64,000 nucleotides of DNA, taken from positions 62,001 to 126,000 of the forward strand of contig JAEWSH010000072.1 of assembly GCA_023398375.1 (NCBI GenBank), in the 5' to 3' direction. The translations under genes and the position numbers were made by a program. Below the pieces are notes generated by a model that did not search any database, was not told where the DNA came from, and saw only the letters and a program-made list of their open reading frames with translations. Source of the DNA: Bacillota bacterium. Lineage in GTDB: Bacteria; Bacillota; Clostridia; Lachnospirales; Lachnospiraceae. Each line of letters opens with the position of its first letter. The first letter of the stretch is position 1. Positions 54,365 through 62,553 of this stretch are shown piece after piece.

Positions 54365-55735
54365 ATGTTAGAAAAGTTTTTTAAGTTATCAGAAAACAAA
54401 ACAGATGTTAAGACAGAAGTAATGGCTGGTATAACAACATTCATGACAATGGCTTATATTCTGGCTGTAAACCCAAATATCCTTTCCGCTTCAGGAATGG
54501 ATGCAAATGCAGTACTAATTGCAACAGCGCTGGCTTCATTTGTAGGTACCATGTTAATGGCATTATTAGCCAATTATCCATTTGCATTAGCTCCTGGTAT
54601 GGGCTTAAATGCTTACTTTGCTTATACAGTAGTGTTAAGCATGGGTTATTCATGGCAGATCGCATTATTAGCAGTATTTATTGAAGGAATTATTTTTATT
54701 ATCCTTTCATTGACGAGTGTACGCGAAGCTATCTTCAATGCAATCCCATTGACCTTAAAATCAGCAGTCAGTGTTGGTATTGGTCTTTTTATTGCATTTA
54801 TCGGATTACAGAATGCAAAGGTAGTTGTGAATAATGATGCAACCTTAGTATCTTTCCAGACGTTTAAGGGAGAGTTGTTCAGCTCCGTAGGAATAGGAGC
54901 ACTCCTTGCGCTACTTGGTGTTTTAATCACTGCAATTCTTTTAATTAAAAATGTAAAAGGCGGTATCTTATTCGGGATTATTATTACATGGGTACTTGGC
55001 ATTGTTTGTGAGTTGGCAGGAATCTATGTACCAAATCCGGATGCAGGCATGTATTCTGTTATACCAGGTGGCTTGGTAAGCTTTGATTTTAGTGCACTTG
55101 GAAATACATTCGGACAAGTATTCAAAGCAGATATTTCGGGAATGAAAATTCTTGATTTTATTGTAATTATGTTTTCTTTCTTATTTGTAGATTTATTTGA
55201 CACATTGGGTACTTTGATTGGTGTTTCGTCAAAGGCAGACATGTTAGACAAAGATGGCAAATTACCGAGAATCAAAGGCGCTTTATTGGCAGATGCGATT
55301 GCTACAAGTATTGGTGCAATTTTTGGTACTTCTACAACAACTACGTATGTAGAAAGTGCTTCCGGTGTAACAGAAGGCGGAAGAACAGGTTTGACAGCCG
55401 TAGTAACAGGACTATTATTTTTACTTGCAGTTATTTTCTCTCCGTTGTTTTTAGCAATTCCTTCTTTTGCAACAGCGCCGGCATTAATTATTGTCGGATT
55501 CTACATGATGGGCGCTGTAGTAAAGATAGATTTTGATGATATGACAGATGCGATTCCAGCTTTCCTTTGTATAGTTTCGATGCCATTGTTATACAGTATT
55601 TCAGAAGGTATTTCATTTGGTGTTATCTCATGGACATTGATCAATCTGTTTACAGGAAAAGCAAAAGAGAAAAAGATCAGTGCTTTAATGTATGTATTAA
55701 CTGTATTATTTATTTTGAAATATATCTTCCTTTAA
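54365..55735 (+). CDS. Purine base permease, NCS2 AzgA/PbuG type
   Basis: A 456-residue, 12 to 14-helix uptake protein for hypoxanthine, guanine or adenine. Recognised by TEVMAGITTFMTMAYILAVNP, GMGLNAYFAY, LFVDLFDTLGTLIG and TSTTTTYVESASGVTEGGRTG. AGGAGG precedes the ATG. It completes the salvage block with PNP and the nucleoside importer but has its own promoter after the cdd terminator. Confidence 0.93.
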   Translation: MLEKFFKLSENKTDVKTEVMAGITTFMTMAYILAVNPNILSASGMDANAVLIATALASFVGTMLMALLANYPFALAPGMGLNAYFAYTVVLSMGYSWQIALLAVFIEGIIFIILSLTSVREAIFNAIPLTLKSAVSVGIGLFIAFIGLQNAKVVVNNDATLVSFQTFKGELFSSVGIGALLALLGVLITAILLIKNVKGGILFGIIITWVLGIVCELAGIYVPNPDAGMYSVIPGGLVSFDFSALGNTFGQVFKADISGMKILDFIVIMFSFLFVDLFDTLGTLIGVSSKADMLDKDGKLPRIKGALLADAIATSIGAIFGTSTTTTYVESASGVTEGGRTGLTAVVTGLLFLLAVIFSPLFLAIPSFATAPALIIVGFYMMGAVVKIDFDDMTDAIPAFLCIVSMPLLYSISEGISFGVISWTLINLFTGKAKEKKISALMYVLTVLFILKYIFL

Positions 55736-55800
55736 CATAAACGGTATGATTCAGATGGACGCAGTATATCCCTATTGCCTCTGTCTTTCATAAATATGAA

Positions 55801-55986
55801 TGATACCAGGGTCAAAAGGTCATGTGTTTCATGCTTGCATGAAAAAAGCATGACTTTGGGACCCGCAAAACATGAGAAAGTTGCCTGAATAGGGCGGATT
55901 TCGAATGTTTTTAGGATTGTGAGAGCACAAAGTGCGTAACAATCAGTAGGTATCAGGGGGATAAATACTTTTTGACCCGGACATCA
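55801..55986. repeat. 186-bp element with terminal inverted repeats and internal hairpins
   Basis: The ends 55801-55820 and 55967-55986 are inverted copies at 16 of 20 positions, sharing GGGTCAAAA. Inside, GGGTCAAAAGGTCATG pairs imperfectly with CATGACTTTGGGACCC, and a nested hairpin GATTGT, GCACAAAGTGC, ACAATC lies at about 55915-55943. There is no coding capacity. It may be a small non-autonomous mobile element or a structured RNA; it is unrelated by eye to the A-F hairpin family. Confidence 0.65.
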
Positions 55987-56030
55987 TATGAACTAAGTTA
56001 ATAGAACAGTTTCTGTAGAAAGGCATAATT

Positions 56031-56339
56031 ATGGACATATTAAATGATTTAAAAAAGTTACTGGAGAATCAGGAAATAAAAAAAGAAGACCCACATATTG
56101 AACAGGAAAAACGTTTTTTAAATGAAGCAGCAACTAAGCTTAGCAACGCAAAAAATGTTACGTCTATTCAAGGATACGATCCTAGGGAAATGGCACTTTT
56201 TTTAGCAAGACCAATTGGGGAAATAAAGGAAATCATGGGTGGAGAATGGGCGGAAATGGAAGATTCTGTTTTTTCCTCTTTTCTGTATATAATGACAAAG
56301 AAAATAAATAAATCAAATTCTTTACTTAACTGGCACTAG
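56031..56339 (+). CDS. Small hypothetical protein, 102 residues
   Basis: A soluble, mostly helical protein that I do not recognise. The first half is highly charged and coiled-coil-like (DILNDLKKLLENQEIKKED), followed by DPREMALFLARPIGEIKEIMGG. No membrane segment, cysteines or enzyme motif. AGAAAGG gives a fair ribosome site. It lies between the 186-bp element and hairpin repeat E, so it is in a patch of accessory sequence. Confidence 0.6.
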   Translation: MDILNDLKKLLENQEIKKEDPHIEQEKRFLNEAATKLSNAKNVTSIQGYDPREMALFLARPIGEIKEIMGGEWAEMEDSVFSSFLYIMTKKINKSNSLLNWH

Positions 56340-56457
56340 AAGCAATGAATTTAATTTAGTTTCTATAAATAAGGGAAAAGCTGGCGATACATGTCTATGT
56401 GTCGCTATTTTTAACTTATAGAATTCAAGGTTAAAAACGTGTTTGTTATTTGAATTC

Positions 56458-56653
56458 GTCAATTTGCACAATTTAGGCGAATCCGAATTGCTACACAACA
56501 TAGTTCATTCGCAACACGCTCCCGCTTGGACTCAGCCGTAGTGGTACATAAGATCATAAAATACATGATCTAAGTACCAATGGCTTCATACAGTTGCTCA
56601 CCAAACGATGTTGTGCATCAATTTTTAACTTGCATGTTTAAGTGCAAATTGAC
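56458..56653. repeat. Hairpin repeat, copy E (196 bp, perfect 12-bp inverted ends)
   Basis: The ends are GTCAATTTGCAC (56458-56469) and its exact complement GTGCAAATTGAC (56642-56653). Further in, CACAACAT pairs with ATGTTGTG, and GGTACATAAGATCAT with ATGATCTAAGTACC around a 7-base loop. Bases 56502-56530 are identical to copy C. This is the most complete copy and shows that the family has defined ends. It fills most of the 432-bp gap 56340-56771. Confidence 0.82.
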
Positions 56654-56712
56654 TAAGCCAAGTGCTTGATAAGCTTTTGATAATTGAATTTTCTATTAGG
56701 AAAGTTTACGCA

Positions 56713-56745
56713 GAGCTGGTTCGCATTTTGCGAATGCGAGCTGGT
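56713..56745. repeat. Small hairpin flanked by 8-bp direct repeats
   Basis: GAGCTGGT occurs at 56713-56720 and 56738-56745 and encloses TCGCATTTTGCGAATGC, which folds into a short CGCATT/AATGCG hairpin. It sits 26 bases before the metallo-beta-lactamase-fold gene, within its probable leader. Confidence 0.55.
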
Positions 56746-56771
56746 CTTCATATAAGAAAGGGTGAATTTTA

Positions 56772-57521
56772 ATGGGAGAAAGTATGAAAATAACATATAT
56801 TGCACATAGTGGATTTATGATCGAATTAGAAAATACGGTATTATTATTTGATTATTATAAGGGGACAATTCCGGAAATAGATAGAGAAAAAACAATTTAC
56901 GTATTTGTATCACACAGACATCCGGATCATTTTAATCCTGTTATATTTAAACTTTTCGAAAATTATGAGAATGTTCATTATTTTTTGAGTAATGATATTA
57001 AAATAAGTGATTCCTATTTGCAAAAAAATAAAATACCAATTACAATAAAAGAGCGTGTTACTATGGTTGGAAAAAACGATGTTCTTATTTTTGATAAAAA
57101 GAACATAAATTTGCAAGCGATAGATATAAGAACATTGAAGTCCACAGATGAAGGTGTAGCGTTTGCTGTTCGTTGTGAGGAAAAACATATCTATCATGCG
57201 GGTGACTTAAACTGGTGGCACTGGAATGGTGAGACAAAAGCATATAATCGAAATATGGAAGTAAATTATAAAAAAGAGATTGCCTATATTTCAAAAGAAC
57301 ATTTTGACATTGCATTTATTCCTTTGGACCCAAGATTAGAGGATGCTTATGATTGGGGAATCAAGTATTTCATGGAAGAAGTAGATGCGGCTTATATTTT
57401 TCCAATGCACCTATGGGATAATTATGCATGTATACAGACATTGAAAGAAAGCTGCAGTCAAAAAGAACAAGAAAAAATAATAAGCATTACAAAAGAAGGG
57501 GAAACTTTTTGTATCAGCTAA
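56772..57521 (+). CDS. Metallo-beta-lactamase-fold hydrolase (UlaG-like)
   Basis: A 249-residue cytoplasmic metal hydrolase. The metal motif is H48-R-H50-P-D52-H53 (HxHxDH), followed by IYHAGDLNWWHW and FPMHLWDNY carrying further His/Asp ligands. This branch resembles UlaG/YtkL-type hydrolases; the substrate is unknown. AAAGGGTG lies eight bases before the ATG; a second ATG four codons in also has GGAGA and would give the common MKITYIAHSGF start. Confidence 0.85.
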   Translation: MGESMKITYIAHSGFMIELENTVLLFDYYKGTIPEIDREKTIYVFVSHRHPDHFNPVIFKLFENYENVHYFLSNDIKISDSYLQKNKIPITIKERVTMVGKNDVLIFDKKNINLQAIDIRTLKSTDEGVAFAVRCEEKHIYHAGDLNWWHWNGETKAYNRNMEVNYKKEIAYISKEHFDIAFIPLDPRLEDAYDWGIKYFMEEVDAAYIFPMHLWDNYACIQTLKESCSQKEQEKIISITKEGETFCIS

Positions 57522-57590
57522 TGGGTGATAGTCCTTTCGTCAATAGAAAAGAGAAGTGGACTTCATAGGTATCATAGGTAAGGAGAATTT

Positions 57591-59288
57591 ATGGAATATA
57601 TTATTTTTTGTCTGGCTGTTGTAATTGCTATGATAATTCTTTTTATAAGCGGTATTTTAGATAATAAGAAAAAGACTAAGTTATTTATCATAAAATTAAA
57701 AAGCCAGTATGGAACATTTGCAAAAAAAACATATAAACAGGAACAGTATGATAGTATTGCCCGTTATTACCTGACTCATTTGAAGCAAGCCGGTGAAAAG
57801 GAAATATCTCATATTGACGACATTACTTGGAATGATCTTGAAATGGATCAACTGTTTAAAATGATGAATATTACTTATTCTTCTGCCGGAGAAGAATACT
57901 TATATTATTCGTTACGTACACCTAAGTATCATTTGCAGGATATGCAAAAGCTTGAAGAAATGGTGCGGTATTTTGACGAAAATGAAAAGGAGAGAGTAAC
58001 ATTTCAGCTTATTTGTAATAAATTAGGGAAAACAGGTAAATTTTCCATTTTTGATTATTTGATGTATCTTGACACTCTTGGTGAAAGAAATAATTTGAAG
58101 CATATATGTATGGATGCATTGTTTATTCCGGCTATTATGAGCATTTTTATGAATACTGCAGTTGGAATATGTGCTTTGATACTGATATTCTGTATCAATA
58201 TTGTTACCTATTTTAAAGAAAAAGAAAAAATAGCACCTTATATTTCAAGTTTTTTGTATGTCATGCGTTTATTAAATGGAGTAGACCAATTACAAAAGGC
58301 TGGTTTAAAGGGAATTCAGGAATATACAAAAATTTTAAAACAAAGAAGAAATGAATTTAGAAAATTTAAAAGGTTTTCCGGCTTAGTGATGGCAGATTCC
58401 AATGCTACAGGAAATCCGATGGAACTAATATTAGACTATATAAAAATGATATTCCACATTGATATCATAAAATTCAATTCTATGTTGAGTGAATTAAAAT
58501 TACATACGGACGCTGTAGATGGTATTGTTACAACAATAGGTTATCTTGAAACAGCAATTGCAATTGCGAATTACAGGAAAGCATTACAGTATTATTGTAT
58601 TCCTCAATTTGAACAGCAAATCGCGGTACATGCCAGAGATATTTACCATCCTTATATTAGCGACCCGGTCGTAAATAGTATTCGTGCTGAAAAGGGAATC
58701 TTATTGACAGGCTCAAATGCATCTGGAAAGTCTACTTTTTTGAAAACGATTGCATTGAATGCTATTACAGCACAAACAATTCATACCGCATCTGCACGTT
58801 CTTTTCACACAGTATTTTTTTCAATCTATTCGTCTATGAGCCTAAGGGATAATCTGGCGAGTGGTGAAAGCTATTATATGGTGGAAATACGTGCTTTGAA
58901 GAGAATACTGGATGTGATGCAATACGAGGGAAAGCCACTCCTATGTTTTGTTGATGAAGTACTCAGAGGGACAAATACGGTTGAAAGAATTGCGGCATCT
59001 ACACAAATATTGAAAAGTCTTGCTGGGAAAAATGTGCTATGCTTTGCAGCTACACATGATATTGAACTGACAAATCTGTTAAAAGAAGAATATGATAACT
59101 ATCATTTTACAGAAGATGTAATAGATGGAGATGTCTTGTTCAGTTATCAGTTACTGCCAGGATGTGCAACAACCAGGAATGCGATTAAACTATTAGAGAC
59201 AATTGGTTACCGATCAGATATTATCAGAACAGCAGAACATTTAGCCGAGGGATTTATAAAAACAGGAAAATGGGATACTATTTTGTAA
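57591..59288 (+). CDS. Membrane-anchored MutS-like ATPase
   Basis: A 565-residue protein with the MutS core and ATPase domain but no mismatch-recognition domain. A helix at residues 3-22 and a pair at about 180-208 put it in the membrane. The ATPase has GSNASGKST (374-382), D455-E456 in CFVDEVLRGTNT, and the AATHDIELT switch. Proteins of this kind are common in Firmicutes and are not known to repair mismatches; their role is open. AAGGAG lies before the ATG. The gene ends 17 bp before the RNase HI start. Confidence 0.87.
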   Translation: MEYIIFCLAVVIAMIILFISGILDNKKKTKLFIIKLKSQYGTFAKKTYKQEQYDSIARYYLTHLKQAGEKEISHIDDITWNDLEMDQLFKMMNITYSSAGEEYLYYSLRTPKYHLQDMQKLEEMVRYFDENEKERVTFQLICNKLGKTGKFSIFDYLMYLDTLGERNNLKHICMDALFIPAIMSIFMNTAVGICALILIFCINIVTYFKEKEKIAPYISSFLYVMRLLNGVDQLQKAGLKGIQEYTKILKQRRNEFRKFKRFSGLVMADSNATGNPMELILDYIKMIFHIDIIKFNSMLSELKLHTDAVDGIVTTIGYLETAIAIANYRKALQYYCIPQFEQQIAVHARDIYHPYISDPVVNSIRAEKGILLTGSNASGKSTFLKTIALNAITAQTIHTASARSFHTVFFSIYSSMSLRDNLASGESYYMVEIRALKRILDVMQYEGKPLLCFVDEVLRGTNTVERIAASTQILKSLAGKNVLCFAATHDIELTNLLKEEYDNYHFTEDVIDGDVLFSYQLLPGCATTRNAIKLLETIGYRSDIIRTAEHLAEGFIKTGKWDTIL

Positions 59289-59305
59289 TCGTAGGAGGAA
59301 TTAGA

Positions 59306-59779
59306 ATGTATGTAACAATATATGCCGATGGTTCTGCCAGGGGAAATCCAGATGGACCAGGAGGTTATGGTGCTATTTTACAATATGTGGATACAAATGG
59401 AACTCTGCATGAGCGGGAATATAGTGCAGGATACAAGAAAACCACAAATAACCGGATGGAACTGCTGGGCGTCATTACCGCACTGGAAGCATTAAATAAA
59501 TCGTGTGAAGTAAACATTATCTCAGACTCCAAATATGTAACAGATGCATTTAATCAGCATTGGATAGATGGATGGTTAAAGAAAAATTGGAAGAACAGCG
59601 CAAATAAACCAGTTAAGAATATCGATTTATGGAAACGGTTATTAAAAGCAAAAGAAAAACATAAGGTTACGTTTACCTGGGTAAAGGGACATGCCGGACA
59701 TCCGGAAAATGAACGTTGTGATATCCTTGCAACCACTGCAGCTGATGGGAATGACTTACTTGACGATGTAGTAGAATAA
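59306..59779 (+). CDS. rnhA: Ribonuclease HI
   Basis: Cuts the RNA strand of RNA-DNA hybrids. All four catalytic acids are present: D8 (YADGSARGN), E52 (NRMELLG), D74 (IISDSKYV) and D139 (ERCDILAT), with the GHAGHPENE loop. The 157 residues are typical. AGGAGG lies before ATG 59306, so the 12 codons upstream in the open frame are removed. It directly follows the MutS-like gene and is probably co-transcribed with it. Confidence 0.95.
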   Translation: MYVTIYADGSARGNPDGPGGYGAILQYVDTNGTLHEREYSAGYKKTTNNRMELLGVITALEALNKSCEVNIISDSKYVTDAFNQHWIDGWLKKNWKNSANKPVKNIDLWKRLLKAKEKHKVTFTWVKGHAGHPENERCDILATTAADGNDLLDDVVE

Positions 59780-59850
59780 GTGATATCATGAACATATTAA
59801 AGAGCGATTGTTTTTAATACAAGTTAAATAAAAAGGAAGCGAGAACGTAT

Positions 59851-60027
59851 ATGGTAAATTTAATGTTATTTTTGAGCAGTCTTATCCATTACTTATGGCT
59901 ATTTGGCATTACGGTAATACTGATTCTGACTGCATGCTTTATTGGTGTGAAATGGAGAAAGAGCAAAGATGCAAAAATAGCGATGCAAGATACAATGACC
60001 AATGAAACTTCGGCTGAAGCGAAATAG
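59851..60027 (+). CDS. Small single-helix membrane protein, 58 residues
   Basis: It encodes a short N-tail, one hydrophobic helix (LIHYLWLFGITVILILTACF), a basic WRKSKDAK stretch and a polar C-tail. AAGGAAG lies about 11 bases before the ATG, and a hairpin follows the stop. I do not recognise a family. The coding claim rests on the ribosome site, the positive-inside pattern and placement between two genes. Confidence 0.5.
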   Translation: MVNLMLFLSSLIHYLWLFGITVILILTACFIGVKWRKSKDAKIAMQDTMTNETSAEAK

Positions 60028-60057
60028 TAGAGTGAAACGGAAAACAATCAGGTAGAC

Positions 60058-60092
60058 AAAGGTGTTCATAACAATCATGGACACCTTTCTTT
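60058..60092 (+). terminator. Terminator after the small membrane protein gene
   Basis: AAAGGTGT (60058-60065) pairs with ACACCTTT (60081-60088), extended inward by four more pairs, followed by CTTTG. A moderate terminator just before the WYL regulator. Confidence 0.65.
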
Positions 60093-60118
60093 GTACGTAA
60101 GAAGAATGATGGGAAGAT

Positions 60119-61114
60119 ATGAAAATGCCAAAATCGGCTAATCAAAAGTTAAAACTATTATACATTATAAAATTATTAAGTGAAAAATCAGATGAAGAAC
60201 ATGGGATAACGACCCAGGAGCTCATTACGGAATTAGAACGGTTCGAGATACAGGCTGAGAGAAAAAGTATCTATAATGATATTGAGCAGTTACAGCAGTT
60301 TGGTTATGACATTGTTGCAAGTAAAAGTAAAAGAACAGGCGGATACTATCTGGCGAGCAGAGAGTTTGAATTACCGGAGTTGAAATTATTGGTAGATGCA
60401 GTGCAGGCATCTAAATTCATTACCACGAGGAAGTCAAATGAATTGATAAAAAAAATAGAATCATTGGCAAGTAAGTATGAAGCAAAACAATTACAACGTC
60501 AGGTTTATGTCTCCAACCGTGTGAAGACGGAAAATGAGAATATATATTATAATGTTGATTATATTCATAGGGCGATACAAAACAATGCAAAAATATCATT
60601 TCAATATTTTGAATGGAACATTGATAAAAAAATGAGATTCCGCAAAGATGGAAAGCGCTATCAGATTAGTCCCTGGGCTTTGATCTGGCGTGACGAAAAT
60701 TACTATTTAGTAGCTTTTGATGAAACAGATCATAAAGTAAAACATTATCGTGTAGATAAAATGCTGGATATGGAAGTCCTGAAAGTACCTAGAGAAGGGA
60801 TGGAATTATTGAAACAGTTTCAAATTGCGGAGTATGCAAATAAGACATTTGGAATGTATGCAGGGTATGAAGAAACCGTCACGATGCAATTTGCAAATCG
60901 TTTGATAGGTGTCATGATCGACCGGTTCGGTAAGGAGATAGATATCCGGAAGCGGAATGAAGACTATTTTTCAGTAAGGGTGAAAGTGGCAATCAGCGGC
61001 CAGTTCTTTGGGTGGCTTACAGGACTTGGAGATGAGGCCAGAATCATTGCGCCGCAAAGCATTGTAAAAGAATATTACCAATATTTGAAGTCACTGGTAC
61101 AACTTTATGAATAG
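60119..61114 (+). CDS. WYL-domain transcriptional regulator
   Basis: A 331-residue regulator with an N-terminal winged helix (TTQELITELERFEIQAERKS, IYNDIEQLQQFGYDI) and a WYL domain (ISFQYFEWNIDKKMRF, SPWALIWRDENYYLVAFDE) with the C-terminal WCX extension. WYL proteins bind nucleic-acid-like ligands and control many functions; no target site is evident. GGGAAG lies close to the ATG; the Met two codons in is an alternative start. The next gene, an aminotransferase, is 102 bp downstream. Confidence 0.88.
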   Translation: MKMPKSANQKLKLLYIIKLLSEKSDEEHGITTQELITELERFEIQAERKSIYNDIEQLQQFGYDIVASKSKRTGGYYLASREFELPELKLLVDAVQASKFITTRKSNELIKKIESLASKYEAKQLQRQVYVSNRVKTENENIYYNVDYIHRAIQNNAKISFQYFEWNIDKKMRFRKDGKRYQISPWALIWRDENYYLVAFDETDHKVKHYRVDKMLDMEVLKVPREGMELLKQFQIAEYANKTFGMYAGYEETVTMQFANRLIGVMIDRFGKEIDIRKRNEDYFSVRVKVAISGQFFGWLTGLGDEARIIAPQSIVKEYYQYLKSLVQLYE

Positions 61115-61216
61115 AACGGGCAGTTTCCATGAATGAACTGCAGTTCAAATAGATACATAGGAAGATAGATAGACATAAGGGTATATTACTGCCCGGAAAA
61201 GTCAGAAGGAGAGAGT

Positions 61217-62392
61217 ATGAAATTACAATTTGCATCACGTATGAAAAATTATGAGGAAGGGATTTTTCAGACGCTGAATGAGATCAAGAATGAACGATTA
61301 AAGGAAGGGAAAAAAGTTTATAATTTTTCCGTTGGGACCCCTGATTTTAAGCCGGCAGAACACATAATGCAGGCAGTGAGCGAAGCTGCAAAAAATCCAG
61401 ATAATTATAAATATGCATTAGTCGATTTACCAGAACTGATAGATGCCGTTATCTACAGATACCAGAAACGTTATGGAGTATCTATTTCGGAAGAGGAAGT
61501 AATGTCTGTTTATGGTTCCCAGGAAGGAATTACACATATTGGTCTGTCTTTATGCGATCCTGAGGATGTGGTATTGATCCCAAATCCAGGATACCCTATT
61601 TTTGAGATGGGACCATCGCTTGCAAATGCTACAATCGCAACCTATGATCTACTGGAAGAAAATCATTATTTGCCAGATTTGGAGCATATGGACAAGGCAT
61701 ACCTTCAGAAAGTAAAGTTTATGATTGTATCTTATCCAATTAATCCAATCTGTAAGACAGCACCGAAAAGTTTTTATGAGAGTTTGATTCCATGGGCAAA
61801 AAAAAATAACATTATTATTATCCATGATAATGCATATTCCGATATTATTTTTGATGGAAAGGAAGGTATTTCCATATTGTCCATTCCAGGTGCAAAAGAA
61901 ACTTGTGTTGAATTCTATTCTCTGTCAAAATCATATAACTATACAGGAGCCAGGGTAGGGTTTCTGGTAGGAAATAAAGAAATTGTACAGAATTTTAAAA
62001 AGTTACGTTCGCAGATAGATTATGGAACATTTTTACCTGTTCAATACGGTGCAATTGCGGCCTTGACTGGTTCAGATGATATTGTAGAAGAGCAATGTGC
62101 AAAATATCAGGCAAGGCGTGATGCGTTATGCGGCGGTCTTAGATATATTGGATGGAATATTCCAGATAGTGAGGGAACGATGTTTGCATGGGGACCAATA
62201 CCGGATGGATTTACAGATGATGTTGCTTTTGTGAAAGAGTTAGTTGATAAAACTGGAGTATTATGTACACCTGGAAGCAGCTTCGGGACTTTGGGAAAGG
62301 GGCATGTCAGATTTGCGTTGACATTACCGGTGGAGCAGATCAAAGAATCTGTAGATGCAATCAAGTCAAGTGGAATATTATCCAAAAAATAA
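61217..62392 (+). CDS. Class I/II aminotransferase, LL-DAP aminotransferase-like
   Basis: A 391-residue PLP enzyme. The PLP lysine is K238 in SLSKSYNYTGARVG, with VYGSQEGITH, NPGYPIFEMG, and IHDNAYSDIIFDG positioned as in fold-type I enzymes. GSQEGI and the SVGTPDFKP start resemble the LL-diaminopimelate/aspartate group (DapL, AspC-like). Without other lysine genes nearby the substrate stays open. AAGGAGAG precedes the ATG. Confidence 0.87.
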   Translation: MKLQFASRMKNYEEGIFQTLNEIKNERLKEGKKVYNFSVGTPDFKPAEHIMQAVSEAAKNPDNYKYALVDLPELIDAVIYRYQKRYGVSISEEEVMSVYGSQEGITHIGLSLCDPEDVVLIPNPGYPIFEMGPSLANATIATYDLLEENHYLPDLEHMDKAYLQKVKFMIVSYPINPICKTAPKSFYESLIPWAKKNNIIIIHDNAYSDIIFDGKEGISILSIPGAKETCVEFYSLSKSYNYTGARVGFLVGNKEIVQNFKKLRSQIDYGTFLPVQYGAIAALTGSDDIVEEQCAKYQARRDALCGGLRYIGWNIPDSEGTMFAWGPIPDGFTDDVAFVKELVDKTGVLCTPGSSFGTLGKGHVRFALTLPVEQIKESVDAIKSSGILSKK

Positions 62393-62438
62393 CATGATTA
62401 TTTATTGGATTTTTTGAATGGTTTTGCTACGGCATTTA

Positions 62439-62495
62439 TTGACATATCCTACTAAATACCATATACTTGACATTAAGAACCACAACATATAGTGT
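62439..62495 (+). promoter_or_regulatory. nrdD promoter with NrdR-type box
   Basis: TTGACA (62439-62444), 17-bp spacer, TATACT (62462-62467). The palindrome CCACAACATATAGTGT (62480-62495) matches the NrdR box ACACAATATATAGTGT at 14 of 16 positions, just after the start site. A weaker second site is near 62508-62523. Confidence 0.65.
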
Positions 62496-62553
62496 TTTTG
62501 AATTAAAACATACTATATAGCAGAGTTTAATTGAGTTTGGAAGGATGAGAAAT

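Noticed and set aside
62508..62523. Second strong NrdR box
   Set aside because: Only 11 of 16 positions fit and the spacing to the first box is 28 bp, so it is mentioned only as a weak site.
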